NCBI GenBank assembly: GCA_905214545.1
Contig: CAJMMO010000003.1
Location: 124,001-188,000 of the forward strand
DNA: 64,000 nt
Direction: 5' to 3'
Source of the DNA: an uncultured bacterium
GTDB taxonomy: Bacteria; Bacillota; Bacilli; Lactobacillales; Lactobacillaceae
Shown: positions 1 to 9,760 of the stretch, piece after piece
Numbering within the stretch: the stretch's first letter is position 1
Layout: each line of letters opens with the position of its first letter
Notes under the pieces: model-generated
What the model saw: the letters and a program-made list of their open reading frames with translations, nothing else
Database searches by the model: none
What the model was told of the DNA's origin: nothing
Made by a program: the position numbers and the translations under genes

Positions 1-78
1 GCTAAAAAATTACGGTCTTTATCTTGGCATTTGCCATTTATTTGTGGTAATGCATACAATAAGGACGGAGGATAAAAA

Positions 79-486
79 ATGAGTTGGAAAATTAAAGCAT
101 TCAACGAACTGACTGCGGAAGAACTCTACAGCATTTATTACCTGCGGACGAAGATTTTTGTGGTTGGGCAAAAGAGAATCTACCAAGAAGTCGATGAGGT
201 TGACCCGAAAGCGGTCCACGTTTTTTACGATAAAAACGATAAGATCACGGCTTATGCGCGCGTGTACCTGATCGACGGCGGCAAGAAGGTCTCCTTTGGC
301 CGCTTTGTGACGGTGCCGGAAGAACGCGGCAAGGGCCTCGGGGCTGACTTGCTGGAGCACGTAAGGGCCATGATTCAGGACCGCTTTCCTGGCAAGCCGA
401 TTGAGATTAAGGCGCAGCAGCAGGTGGCCGGCTTTTATGCAAAGTATGGCTTTAAGCAGCAAGGCGACCCGTTTATCTTTGAGTAG
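79..486 (+). CDS. GNAT acetyltransferase, ElaA-like
   Basis: A 135-residue N-acyltransferase of the GNAT fold, expected to move an acetyl group from acetyl-CoA to an unknown small amine. The N-terminal half has the ElaA signature: a region around residues 22-42 matching the family's VFVVEQ...EVDExD pattern (here IFVVGQ then EVDEVD). The acetyl-CoA loop follows at about residues 85-92 (ERGKGLG). The start has a GGAGG site about 8 bases upstream. It converges on the hydrolase gene across a shared terminator. The ElaA assignment is from pattern recognition; the substrate is unknown. Confidence 0.85.
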   Translation: MSWKIKAFNELTAEELYSIYYLRTKIFVVGQKRIYQEVDEVDPKAVHVFYDKNDKITAYARVYLIDGGKKVSFGRFVTVPEERGKGLGADLLEHVRAMIQDRFPGKPIEIKAQQQVAGFYAKYGFKQQGDPFIFE

Positions 487-534
487 ACGCCGCATGTGCT
501 GATGACGCACCCGGCGCTGGGCGAATTGTAAAAA

Positions 535-570
535 CAAAAAACCACTCCTTTTGACAGGGGTGGTTTTTTC
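535..570. terminator. Bidirectional Rho-independent terminator
   Basis: An ACCACTCC/GGGGTGGT-type stem is flanked by A-rich sequence on the left and a T run on the right, between two convergent genes, so it can end transcription both ways. Confidence 0.8.
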
Positions 571-1410
571 TTATGCCCATTTATTCAAAATCAGGCTGGC
601 AATCTCTTGATAGTGCGACTCCAGCACAAAGTGGCCGCCATTTAACAAGTGGATCTCGGCCTGCGGGTCGTCTTTTTGGAAGGCGATGGCGCCCGGGTAG
701 ATGAAGCTTGGGTCGTTTTTGCCCCAGGCAGCGATAAGCTCAGGTTGGTAGGTCCGCAAATATTCCTGGTAGCGCGGGTAGTTGGCCACATTGTTTTGGT
801 AGTCGAAGATCAGGTCCGACTGGCGTTCGGCGTAGTCCGGGCTTTGGGTGTATAAAATGTCCAGGCTGTAGCCGTCGGGGCTGACGGTGCCGGGCTCTTC
901 GCCAGTCAGGTATTGGCCCTTGATGGTGTCAGGGGCGAATGCTGACATGTATTGTTTGCGCAGTTCTGGGGTAGGATTTGCCCAGTAGTCGGCACGCGCA
1001 GCCCATTTTTTACCTAAGCCTTCGCGGTAGACGTTGCCGTTTTGGCTGACGATGCCGAGGATGCGGGCTGGGTAGGCGGCGGCGATGTTGAAGCCGATGG
1101 GTGCGCCGTAGTCGAAGACGTACATGTAGAAGCGGTCGACGTTCAAGGAGGACAAGAAGTCGACGACGTAGTCGGTGAGGTTTTTAAAGCTGTAGTCGAA
1201 GTCGTTGTGGTTGGGGGCGGCGGATTGGCCGAAGCCGATGTAGTCCGGGGCGATGACGTGGAAGACGTTGGCTAAAAGCGGCATCAGATTGCGGAACATG
1301 TGGCTGGCGGTTGGGAAGCCGTGCAGCAAGAGGAAGGTTGGTTTGTCGGGACGGCCGCATTCGCGGTAGAACATTTTTTGGCCGTTTACTTCAACACTTT
1401 TGTATTGCAT
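571..1410 (-). CDS. Alpha/beta hydrolase with Asp nucleophile (epoxide hydrolase / haloalkane dehalogenase type)
   Basis: A 279-residue alpha/beta hydrolase. An HGFPT oxyanion segment lies at about residues 30-34. The nucleophile elbow reads VFDYGAP with Asp at residue 100, where esterases have Ser. Asp at this position is the hallmark of epoxide hydrolases and haloalkane dehalogenases. A GKNDPSF segment and a late HFVLES segment fit the acid and histidine of the triad. The reading frame stays open to 1512, but the start at 1410 is chosen because GGAGG sits 7 bases upstream and the protein then begins like its family. The natural substrate is unknown. Confidence 0.85.
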   Translation of the reverse strand: MQYKSVEVNGQKMFYRECGRPDKPTFLLLHGFPTASHMFRNLMPLLANVFHVIAPDYIGFGQSAAPNHNDFDYSFKNLTDYVVDFLSSLNVDRFYMYVFDYGAPIGFNIAAAYPARILGIVSQNGNVYREGLGKKWAARADYWANPTPELRKQYMSAFAPDTIKGQYLTGEEPGTVSPDGYSLDILYTQSPDYAERQSDLIFDYQNNVANYPRYQEYLRTYQPELIAAWGKNDPSFIYPGAIAFQKDDPQAEIHLLNGGHFVLESHYQEIASLILNKWA

Positions 1411-1540
1411 AGGGTTGCCTCCGATGTGAAAAAGGAGAAATTTGTTAACTAATTTATAGCATAGAAGAAGGCGGAATTTAAGCGGTTGGCGCGGGGGATG
1501 CGGTTGTTGCACGGTGTGTTTTGGGGATGCGGGGAATGGG

Positions 1541-1580
1541 TAAAAAAAGACCGTTGCCAGGAAATGGAACGGTCGTTTTA
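1541..1580 (-). terminator. Terminator after the FRG-domain gene
   Basis: On the minus strand a GACCGTT/AACGGTC stem is followed by seven Ts, just downstream of the FRG gene. Confidence 0.7.
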
Positions 1581-1598
1581 GTTTGCTATTAAAAGTAG

Positions 1599-3086
1599 TT
1601 AATCAATAAAATCTGCGTCACTAAAACTAAATTCATAGTCGCCAACTACAAAAGGATCATCATCAGATCTTTTAATGAAATCGCCCTTTATTTTTTCATA
1701 ATCAATGCCATATGTGTCTCGTATGGTGGGTGCTTGTAATACTGCAATCGGCATGACGACATTACCTGAAATTTTAGTAATATGTTTATCACTATTAATT
1801 TTGACAAACGTGGTCTTGCCATCAATCAGGATATGTTGTGCATGTTCATCGCCACCATTTACTCTGTAGTTGACAAGCAAAGATGTGCCGCTAATTAAGG
1901 TAGTATGTATTACCAAGTTATTTCTGCTAAATGACACTTTAAATTCAATAGTTCGTGCGTTCTCTGCAACAGGTAAATGCTTAAATCTATAATCATCTGG
2001 ATGCTTTTGCAGATAGTCATAGACTATGTATCCTTCATGATTATCTTCATCTATAAGCAAGTCTTTATATGGCTTGCCAGTCCAATCGAAACGATTGGCA
2101 AGAGCATCAGTATACCAAGTTTGACTTAAAATATAGTTATCATGATTAAATCCAGGCCTTCTAAACCAAATCCGGGTGGAATCGGCCCCATGCTGCTTGG
2201 CAACTTTATACCCTTCTTCTTTCATCTCATCGATGGTAGTTAATGAGGAGGTCACTATTGTCTCTGAGTATTGAGCGTACCCACCTTTATGAATAAATCT
2301 GCCCTCAGTATGTTTAAAGTTGGCACCTGGCAGTGGATGATATCTGCTGGGCTTTACTTTCTCTTGGAATAGCTTTTCATGTGTGTATCCCAAAGTTGCC
2401 AGCTTGTTCCGGATTCTTTCTTGATATTCAAAGGGAATCACAGCCTCCTCATATGACAAATCATTTTCTAAAGGCAGCACGCCTGTAATTTTACCGTCCT
2501 GTATCTCATTCCCTGGCAGTGCAAAAGTGCCCTTCTGTTTTTGCATTCTGTGATTATCTTTGTCAACAACAGTGCCGGGATGAATAAACAGACCATGTTT
2601 TAAAATTTGCTTGGCACGTTCAAGACTTATATGAGAATGGTTCTCCTGATTGAATTTATAAAGTACGGAAACAAGATCTCGGTCTTGTTGAGTTGCTATA
2701 AATGCCGATAATTTAACTTCTTCAGAGTCAGCAGCGTGATTGGGCCTAATGAATATATAAAGACTAGCGTCTTCCCTTGCTTCATGATCAGTCGCAAAAA
2801 ACAATGAAACTAATGGATCAGTAGTAAAGTCTAAAAGTCTAGTAGGAGTCCTATCATGTTGCATTTTAGCCAGATTTTGAATCACAGTTTTTTCTGAGCC
2901 AGCATGTTCGTGATAGGAAGTTGCTTCTCTTTCAAAATCTTGAGGATCTCGTGCTACAGATGGAAGCATATTAGGGTATTTTGACAATTGGCCTCTAAAA
3001 AACAAGTTTCCCTCTTGGGCATACTGTGAATATTTCTTTAAGTATTCTTTTAACTCATCGACGGAGTTTATCTGATTTTCTTTCAT
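1599..3086 (-). CDS. FRG-domain protein, probable defence function
   Basis: A 495-residue soluble protein whose N-terminal third carries an FRG domain. The naming motif LFFRGQ is at about residues 28-33, followed by LPSVAR, and MQHDRTPTRLLDFTTDPLV at about residues 94-112. FRG domains occur in proteins of mobile and defence loci and are suspected nucleic-acid or nucleotide-acting enzymes; the activity is not established. The remaining 350 residues match nothing I recognise. The gene sits alone on the minus strand next to an XRE/DUF2971 pair and a type I restriction locus, which is the main argument for a defence role. AAGGTG precedes the ATG closely. Confidence 0.8.
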   Translation of the reverse strand: MKENQINSVDELKEYLKKYSQYAQEGNLFFRGQLSKYPNMLPSVARDPQDFEREATSYHEHAGSEKTVIQNLAKMQHDRTPTRLLDFTTDPLVSLFFATDHEAREDASLYIFIRPNHAADSEEVKLSAFIATQQDRDLVSVLYKFNQENHSHISLERAKQILKHGLFIHPGTVVDKDNHRMQKQKGTFALPGNEIQDGKITGVLPLENDLSYEEAVIPFEYQERIRNKLATLGYTHEKLFQEKVKPSRYHPLPGANFKHTEGRFIHKGGYAQYSETIVTSSLTTIDEMKEEGYKVAKQHGADSTRIWFRRPGFNHDNYILSQTWYTDALANRFDWTGKPYKDLLIDEDNHEGYIVYDYLQKHPDDYRFKHLPVAENARTIEFKVSFSRNNLVIHTTLISGTSLLVNYRVNGGDEHAQHILIDGKTTFVKINSDKHITKISGNVVMPIAVLQAPTIRDTYGIDYEKIKGDFIKRSDDDPFVVGDYEFSFSDADFID

Positions 3087-3245
3087 TGCACCTTACCATG
3101 ACCCATTAAACAGCAATACTTGCATTGTTTATTAATACCTTCCCAGCACAATATCTTTAACTTCTTGCAAATAATCGTTAGTGACAGCTTGCCGTCCATC
3201 ACAGTACCCTTATGTTTTGAATTATTTATGATGCATAACACGTAT

Positions 3246-4175
3246 TTAATACGGCAAGGTACTATTTTTGACGACAGCGTTTAATTTATATTCTTTAAAC
3301 ATTTCTCTAAATTGGTCTTTGCTTACACTACAGTTTGGCCTCAAAGTAATTGATTTTATAAGACTCGGGTTAAATCTAAAATTTATGTACTGAACGTTAC
3401 CTACCTTTAATTCAGGCTGGATAGTTCCGTCATTTTTCCTAACGGAAACAAATCTAAATTCTTCTTCATGAGCTAATTTTGGGTTTTTGAAGCACATGTC
3501 AAATAAAAAAAGATTTTGTACGCAAATACGGTTAATCGTTTCCAAGTGACTAGTATCAGAGCCTATACCTCTATAAACATCTAACCATTCATCTACCAAT
3601 GGCTTAATGTATTCTATCTGTTTTTCAGCATCATACAAAACCGTTAGAGGGAAAGTGTACGCATTACCTAAATCAAACTGGTCAAAATCAGTCTTGCCAT
3701 TAGCGTTATGCTTAGCCAAGTATGTCATCACGTCTTTTTCTCCAAACTCCAAGGCAATACCATCAAGGACCCCATAAATATGGAAAAGCGTTTCTGAATC
3801 CTCGTTTTTTGAAAACGACCAAATATAATTATCGCGGAAGGGAGTCATATCTATCATTTTCTTGAAACTGGCAACTTGGTCTGTAGTTGCATTTTTACTT
3901 CTCAAGTAGGTAATAGCCCGCTGACTTGCCCATTTAAATTCATCCGGATCATTCATAGAATTGGCTTGCGTAATTCTGAAGTAACCAGATTTCAAGATGT
4001 TTTTCAGCGCACTAATGCTTGTGTAATGGTAAATAGAAACGTTTTCCTGAGCATCATCGCCAAAGGTACGTACATTCTTTTCTATGTTAGTGTGTCTACG
4101 AAAGTCCGAATTCGGATCTACAAAATGAGCCAAAGCTCTTATGCCATAATTGTTTAAACCAGTATTTTGCCCCAT
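3246..4175 (-). CDS. DUF2971 family protein
   Basis: A 309-residue protein of the DUF2971 family. The diagnostic block is YHYTSISALKNILKSG at about residues 49-64, followed by a SMNDPDEF motif and an aromatic/acidic WSFSKNEDSETLFHIYG stretch near residues 118-135. The family is widespread in accessory and defence regions; its fold resembles ADP-ribosyltransferase-like proteins, but no activity is proven. The ATG lies 3 bases after the stop of the XRE gene, so the two are almost certainly co-transcribed and probably work as a regulator/effector pair. Confidence 0.8.
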   Translation of the reverse strand: MGQNTGLNNYGIRALAHFVDPNSDFRRHTNIEKNVRTFGDDAQENVSIYHYTSISALKNILKSGYFRITQANSMNDPDEFKWASQRAITYLRSKNATTDQVASFKKMIDMTPFRDNYIWSFSKNEDSETLFHIYGVLDGIALEFGEKDVMTYLAKHNANGKTDFDQFDLGNAYTFPLTVLYDAEKQIEYIKPLVDEWLDVYRGIGSDTSHLETINRICVQNLFLFDMCFKNPKLAHEEEFRFVSVRKNDGTIQPELKVGNVQYINFRFNPSLIKSITLRPNCSVSKDQFREMFKEYKLNAVVKNSTLPY

Positions 4176-4178
4176 GCA

Positions 4179-4388
4179 TTAACCTTCTTCCTTCACAATT
4201 TCCATAATATCGCTGACGTCGCAATCCAAAGCCACGCAGATTTTCAGCAAAATTTCAGTGGTCACGTTGCCGTCCCTGCCTAACTTGGCGATTGACGCCG
4301 CGCTGACGCCGCTTTTTTCGCACAAATCTTTTTTCTTCCAGCCGCGGTCAATCAAAAGTTTCCACAGCTTGTTGTAACTAAAATGCAT
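4179..4388 (-). CDS. XRE-family helix-turn-helix regulator
   Basis: A 69-residue Cro/CI-type DNA-binding protein, essentially one helix-turn-helix domain (recognition region near residues 27-40, GVSAASIAKLGRDG). It is the first gene of a two-gene operon with the DUF2971 gene, with a 3-base gap. Small XRE proteins placed first in such pairs commonly repress their own operon. The GTTAATTA inverted repeat just upstream is a candidate operator. It may be an antitoxin-like partner; this is inference. Confidence 0.85.
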   Translation of the reverse strand: MHFSYNKLWKLLIDRGWKKKDLCEKSGVSAASIAKLGRDGNVTTEILLKICVALDCDVSDIMEIVKEEG

Positions 4389-4414
4389 ATTCTTTCCTCG
4401 TTTAAATTCGCGTT

Positions 4415-4444
4415 GTTAATTACAATTTTACGCTATTAATTAAC
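4415..4444 (-). promoter_or_regulatory. Candidate operator of the XRE/DUF2971 operon
   Basis: GTTAATTA (4415-4422) and TAATTAAC (4437-4444) form an 8-bp inverted repeat with a 14-base spacer, 27-56 bases upstream of the XRE start codon, where the promoter should lie. Confidence 0.4.
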
Positions 4445-4489
4445 TAAAAAAGCAATAACATGTGCGATCGCGCATAAAATAACGCAAGC

Positions 4490-4526
4490 AAAAAGGTGCC
4501 CACCAAAACTGGACACCCTTTTTAAT
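4490..4526 (-). terminator. Terminator after hsdR
   Basis: Imperfect GGGTGTCC/GGGCACC stem followed by five Ts on the minus strand, immediately after the hsdR stop. Confidence 0.6.
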
Positions 4527-7500
4527 TTATTTTTCTAACAACGGCGCAATGCGGTTCACATAAAAATCATGCAGTGCTGGCCTTACCGTCCGCTTCCAAG
4601 CCATCATATTTCTCAATTCTGAGTCTGGATTAGCTTCTTTGAAGTTGTTGTAAGCATCCCTACTAAGCAGCGTGTTTACCCCAGAATGACTTTCAGCGTG
4701 AACGTCATAGTGCCGAATCACAAACTTCAATTCCGTAAGCTGTAATTGGTACTTTTCAGCAAAAGCAGCCAGTTCTTCGTCGTAAGCGTGCTGAACCATC
4801 TTATCTAACAGCTGATCCACTTGCTGCCCTGCGTATTGGCTAGGATCTTGCTTAATTTGATCCCATAACTTGGAAATAATGTCTGCCAAAGGCTGGTTCG
4901 TCTTCCGCAAGTCAGCAATGTGGTTTTCGATTTCTTCAGCTTCACGCTCGCCAGCAGCAGCCTGCTCTGCACCCTCTTCTGGAACATAAGCCTGGATCAG
5001 CCCCAAAATGTACTGGTAGTTAATTGACTTGTTGATCACTGAAGCCAAACGATAGTCCATATCAACTGGTTCTTCTGGGTCGTTGTCAGGTTTATCTTTC
5101 TTCAACTGATCAAATACGACTTCGTAGACGCCTTGCATTTGTTCCATGAGCTCGTTTGCTGGGTAATCCCCGTTTTCTTCGCTCAATTGATCGAACTCAT
5201 CGTAAGTCTGCAAGTCCGAGTATTCCTTGTCAAAATGCTGGAAAGTCCTGATGAACTTCTGCTTTTCCTCGTCCGAGGTACTTTCGTCAGCCAAAGATTC
5301 GAGCTCGTCTTGCGCCAGGTAACTCTTAACGTTGTGGTAAGCGACATCGTATTTTTCCTTGGTCTGTTCCCAAGTCGGTGCAATCACATCCCCAATGCCG
5401 CCCTGAGAATACAGTTTCAGAGCATCGTCGATTGCTGTGTTATAGGTCTTGGGATATTGGTAGGTAATGATATTGCCGTACTTTTTATCCTTATCAAAGA
5501 TTCTGTTTGTCCGCGAAAAGGCTTGAATCAAGTCTTGCGGCTTCATTGGCGGTCGGTCGACAAACAAAGTAGACAGGTACTGAGAGTCGAAGCCTGTTAA
5601 AAGTCGGTCAACGACGATCACGAAGTCCAAGCGCTCACTTTGTGCCTTAAAGGTGTCGTTTTTCCGAGCCAAGCGATCGTTTATGTTTTTGTTGTAGGCG
5701 TTAATTTCATCAAGGCTATAGCTAGTGCCATATTCCTTGTTGTAGTCTGCCAATGCCATCTTCATAAATTGTTGGTCTTTAATGGACGTCTGTTCATTTT
5801 GCGAGAGAGAAAATGTAATCGCAAATTTTGGAAAGTCAGGCAAAATCTGTTTGATTCTATTTGGAATCTTAATGTCTGACTTACCCTCTTTAATAGCCTT
5901 GAAGAGTTTGTAGTAGCGTTGGGCTTGCTCAATAGGTCTGCGGTTAGCTGGGCTCGTTGTAAAGATGGCCTAGTAAGAATACCCACGGTTGTTGATGTTG
6001 TACAAGCCTAAAGCACGGTAGCAAGAATCGATGACGTTTTCTGCGACAGCTTCCATGTGCGGCTTTGAAACGTATTGGGCATTAAGATAATCGGTTTTGC
6101 TCTCATCATCAACTTCTTGGAAGATATTGTTCATTTCGTTGATTTGGAAGCCTAAGACTGCGTGGTCACGAATTGCGTCTTTGATGGTGTAGCTGTGCAG
6201 GCACGGGCCATACTGCTGTTCGGTAGTTTGAGCCGCATTGCCATGTTCTTGTTTTTTATTTTGGGCAAAGATCGGCGTCCCGGTGAAGCCATACCATAGC
6301 GGCTTAATATGGAAGAACTTATCGATTTCATTCTTTTTTTCCGACGAAATCGTGCGGTGGCACTCGTCAACAATGAAGGCCACTTTCAGGTTCTTCATTG
6401 CTTTAAACTTATCTTCATCACGCTCATTTTCCTGCCAGCTGAACAGAGTATGTAACTTCTGGCGAGTGGTGACCAACACGGTGCGGTTACCGTCTATCAG
6501 TTTTTTGCCTAGTTCATATGTACTCTCTGTTTCATTGACGTCGATAGAGTCGTTGTTGGCATAGGCTTGGAAGGCTTGGGTTGTCTGGCTGTCCAGGTCT
6601 TTTCTGTCGATCAAGAAGATGACTTTATCAAGCGAAGGGATGCTCAGCAGGTTGTGAGCAACACGGTAGGAAGTCAGGGTCTTGCCTGAACCGGTGGTGT
6701 GCCAAATAAAACCGGACTGATTATTCTTCGAGGCTTCAAAGATCGCTTCGATGGCGTGAATCTGGTATGGCCGCAACAAGATGATGTGCTTTTGCTTGCT
6801 GTCTAAGACTGAATAGTCGGCCACCATGTGGTGGGCGGCAGGAATCGATAAGACATCCTTAGCAAATTCAATGCAATCTGTAACAGGACGGTTGTCTTTA
6901 TCGACCCAGCCACTCAGAAACTTCTCACGCAAGTGCTGGTCCGCGGCAATGTACTTAGTGTCGGTACCGTTGGTAACGACAAACATTTGTACGTTGGAGA
7001 AGATGCCGGTGAACTTTTGCTCGGTGATGTATTTTTGAATTTGATTGAATGCTTGCAGGTAAGAGACTCCAGGGGCCTTCAGTTCGATGTGGATGACAGG
7101 CAGACCGTTGATCAGCAAGGTGACATCCCCACGTCTGTCGTTGTCCATGTCTTGGCGACGCTTCATCTGGATTTGGTGCACGACTTCATAGACGGAAGTG
7201 CCGCCTGCAATGTTGGTGTGGTCGATGACTAGCAGGCTGATGGTGCCGACGGTGGTGTCGTCGCGCGGGATCTGGATGCGGTATTGGCCGTTGGCGCCGG
7301 TGAAGTCTTGGGCGGCTCTAAAGAAGGTCGAGTGGTTGATCTTGGCCTTGATGCTGGCTTTTTCGTTGTCGGTTAGAGGAACATCGTCTAAGACTTGGCG
7401 GTTGTTGTGCTCAAGGATGGTGAAAAAGTTGTTCCAGAGGTCGTCTTCGGTTTTGAGGTCGTCGCGGAAGGTCCACTGTGACTCGCCAGTGGTTAACTGG

Positions 7501-7541
7501 TCGATTAAGTTTTGTTCCAGCTGTGCTTCTTGTTGTTGCAT
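4527..7541 (-). pseudogene. hsdR: Type I restriction enzyme HsdR, interrupted by an in-frame amber codon
   Basis: HsdR is the ATP-driven motor and nuclease subunit of type I restriction enzymes. The first segment (5970-7541, 523 residues) has the N-terminal nuclease region, Walker A GSGKT at about residue 280, the DECH box at about residue 390 and GFTGTP. It ends at a TAG at 5970-5972. Directly after the TAG, in the same frame, the sequence continues AIFTTSPANRR and runs on through motor domain 2 (VVDRLLTGFDS, QAFSRTNRIF) to 4527. The total of about 1004 codons is normal for HsdR. One base change (CAG to TAG is simplest) explains the break. Without readthrough the enzyme loses its second helicase domain and C-terminus, so restriction should be lost while methylation remains. 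Confidence 0.9.
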
Positions 7542-7595
7542 TCTAATCTCTTTTCAAAAATTTTTACTTTCTATACATTTATTTTAACAGGAACT

Positions 7596-8762
7596 ATGCC
7601 TGTAGCCGCGGTTTTATGGGAATTGTGGCAGCTGACTCATGCTTGGGAGCAGCGTAAGTTCGGGGATCTACTAAATTATGAGCGTCCGGACAAATACATA
7701 GTTAAAAATACTAGATACATTTCTTCTGGAACTCCTGTACTGACTGCAAATAAATCTTTTATACTTGGCTATTCACATGAGACTAATAGTTACCACAACT
7801 TGCCAGCAATCATATTTGATGACTTCACGTTAGATAATAAGCTTGTATATTTTCCATTTTTGGTTAAATCATCCGCAATTAAAATATTGACCTCACGAGG
7901 TCAATATCCATTAAGATTCATTTACGAATTATTACAACATACGCGTTTTATAAATGAAGGACATGCAAGACATTACATTTCTGTAGTCCAAAAGAAAAAT
8001 GTAATGGTTCCCTTAGCTACTGAAGAGCAGACCAAGATAGATAATATATTCAGCAAACTTGATAAACTTATCGCTCTTCAGCAACGTAAGTTGGAGCTGC
8101 TAAAGATCGTTAGGAAGGCGCTTTTAGACAAATCATTTGCCGATCACGCAAACCCAAGCCCTCAGTTACGTTTTAAAAAATTTAATGGTAATTGGAATCA
8201 TTGCAAGCTAGGCGATATCGCACACCTTGTTACAGGAAATGACGGAAATGTTGACAAATTACCTATTCTGACTATATCAGCCGCAAATGGATGGATGCTT
8301 CAAAAAGAGCGTTTTTCAAAGGTAATCGCTGGCACTGAGTTGAAGAGATATACGTTATTACGCAAAGGCGAATTATCTTACAATCATGGAAATTCAAAAT
8401 TGGCGACGTACGGGGTTGTATTTATGTTAGATGACTACGACAAGGCGTTGGTTCCAAAGGTTTACCATAGTTTTAAAGTAACTGGTGCTAATTATCCGAA
8501 ATTTATTGAGACTTGTTTTTCCACACATAAACCAGATAGAGAATTAAGAAAACTAATTACATCAGGCGCAAGAATGGATGGCTTGCTGAATATTACTAAG
8601 GAGGAATTCTTTAGCATTAAATTATTCGTTCCAACTTTCACTGAACAATTAAAAATTGCTGATCTCTTCACTGGTTCAGATAAGGTCATTAACCTTCAGC
8701 GCCAAGAAGTCTCCCAACTCAACATGACAAGAAAGTTCCTGCTCCAAAATATGTTTATCTAA
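7596..8762 (+). CDS. hsdS: Inverted, probably silent HsdS specificity cassette
   Basis: A type I specificity subunit of about 388 residues with two target-recognition domains, each followed by a conserved helix (LIALQQRKLELLKIVRKALL near the middle and a short C-terminal one ending LLQNMFI). It lies opposite in orientation to the rest of the operon and overlaps no clear promoter; only a weak AGGA precedes the ATG, and the first residues before HAWEQRKF look like junk. Two stretches are inverted copies of the expressed hsdS gene, so this is best read as the storage copy of an inversion switch. The N-terminal boundary is uncertain. Confidence 0.8.
   Translation: MPVAAVLWELWQLTHAWEQRKFGDLLNYERPDKYIVKNTRYISSGTPVLTANKSFILGYSHETNSYHNLPAIIFDDFTLDNKLVYFPFLVKSSAIKILTSRGQYPLRFIYELLQHTRFINEGHARHYISVVQKKNVMVPLATEEQTKIDNIFSKLDKLIALQQRKLELLKIVRKALLDKSFADHANPSPQLRFKKFNGNWNHCKLGDIAHLVTGNDGNVDKLPILTISAANGWMLQKERFSKVIAGTELKRYTLLRKGELSYNHGNSKLATYGVVFMLDDYDKALVPKVYHSFKVTGANYPKFIETCFSTHKPDRELRKLITSGARMDGLLNITKEEFFSIKLFVPTFTEQLKIADLFTGSDKVINLQRQEVSQLNMTRKFLLQNMFI
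7643..7660 (+). repeat. hsdS inversion repeat IR1, left arm
   Basis: TTGGGAGCAGCGTAAGTT, identical in inverted orientation to 10887-10904. It encodes the WEQRKF start of the first target-recognition domain in both hsdS copies. Confidence 0.85.
8074..8095 (+). repeat. hsdS inversion repeat IR2, left arm
   Basis: A 22-bp stretch beginning CTCTTCAGCAACG, identical in inverted orientation to 10398-10419. It encodes LQQRKL in the central conserved helix of both hsdS genes. Confidence 0.85.
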
Positions 8763-9690
8763 GTTGGGACAAGTGATGCAGTATCTTGTCATTATCCTTG
8801 TTCTCAAGCTCCTTTATGATGTGCAGGTAAGTCATCTGGGTAGTTGTAGTATTGGCGTGTCCCAATCGCTTGGCTACACTAGCTACGGAAACGCCTTCAT
8901 ACAACAGTAGGGAAGCGTGGGTGTGCCGCAAGCCGTGCACCGAAATTACAGGTATTTCTAGTCTTCGGCAGTATCTTTCAAGCAACTTGTTGATTGTTGA
9001 GTTAAAAACTCTTTTTCCTTGCGGAATGAAGATTGGCTGTTTTGAGTCTTTGTCAGCAATTAATGTCTTTATCTGATTCATTAACTGCCAATCAACTGTC
9101 ACAGACCTGTTAGAAGATGGATTTTTAGTCGGTTGAAAGTGACCTTTGACGTCTTTATAGTTCCACGACTTATTAACGTCGATGGCTTGTTTCTCGAAGT
9201 CAAAGTCGTCAGGAGTCAGCGCCAATGCCTCTGCAAACCGCAGCCCCGTCTTAGCAACTAGCAAAATGAACCAATCCCAATTGATCTCATCAGTAAGATT
9301 TAGACTTCTCAGTAATAATTGCAGCTCATATAAATTTAGAAATTTTGATTTTTTGTTTCGTGGCCTTTTACCCTTGATGATTGCTCGCCGTGTAGGATCA
9401 TGCTCAATCAAACCATCGTCCAAAGCATCTACAATCGCGGCTTTAACCAAGTGGTGAAAGTCCAAAGTTGTCTGTTTTTCATGAGTCTCAGCGTATTGGT
9501 TGAGTAGCTGTTGATACGACTGACGTGTTAGTTCGTTAAGGTGCAAGTCAGGAACTAATTTCTTTAACTGACGCAATGTTAAGTAATACTTGTTTAGTGT
9601 TACTGATCGAACAGCCTGCTCTTTGTACAGTTCAATCCAGTTAGCATAGTACTTATAAAACAAGCGTTTACTGTAATAATGTTTTGACAT
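8755..9690 (-). CDS. Tyrosine recombinase of the hsdS inversion system
   Basis: A 311-residue XerC/phage-integrase-type recombinase. An N-terminal SAM-like DNA-binding domain is followed by a catalytic domain with the first Arg in TGLRFAEAL, HGLRHTHAS, a GHANTTTTQMTY stretch with the second His, and the nucleophilic Tyr in TYLHI near the C-terminus. The start at 9690 is chosen over 9726 because GGAGG lies 8 bases upstream. It sits between two oppositely oriented hsdS genes and overlaps the end of the inverted one by 8 bases. In other Firmicutes such recombinases invert segments between hsdS copies, so this is its likely job. Confidence 0.9.
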   Translation of the reverse strand: MSKHYYSKRLFYKYYANWIELYKEQAVRSVTLNKYYLTLRQLKKLVPDLHLNELTRQSYQQLLNQYAETHEKQTTLDFHHLVKAAIVDALDDGLIEHDPTRRAIIKGKRPRNKKSKFLNLYELQLLLRSLNLTDEINWDWFILLVAKTGLRFAEALALTPDDFDFEKQAIDVNKSWNYKDVKGHFQPTKNPSSNRSVTVDWQLMNQIKTLIADKDSKQPIFIPQGKRVFNSTINKLLERYCRRLEIPVISVHGLRHTHASLLLYEGVSVASVAKRLGHANTTTTQMTYLHIIKELENKDNDKILHHLSQLR

Positions 9691-9760
9691 GAAATAACCT
9701 CCAAGAATTAATCGTGAAAACTCCATAGCGATTATTTCTTGAAGGTTTTGTTTTTAGCAA

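Noticed and set aside
5762..5986. Separate 74-residue protein at the HsdR break
   Set aside because: It is in another frame; the HsdR sequence continues in its own frame directly after the TAG.
8755..9690. Recombinase as sign of a prophage or integrative element
   Set aside because: No phage or conjugation genes nearby; its place between inverted hsdS copies explains it.
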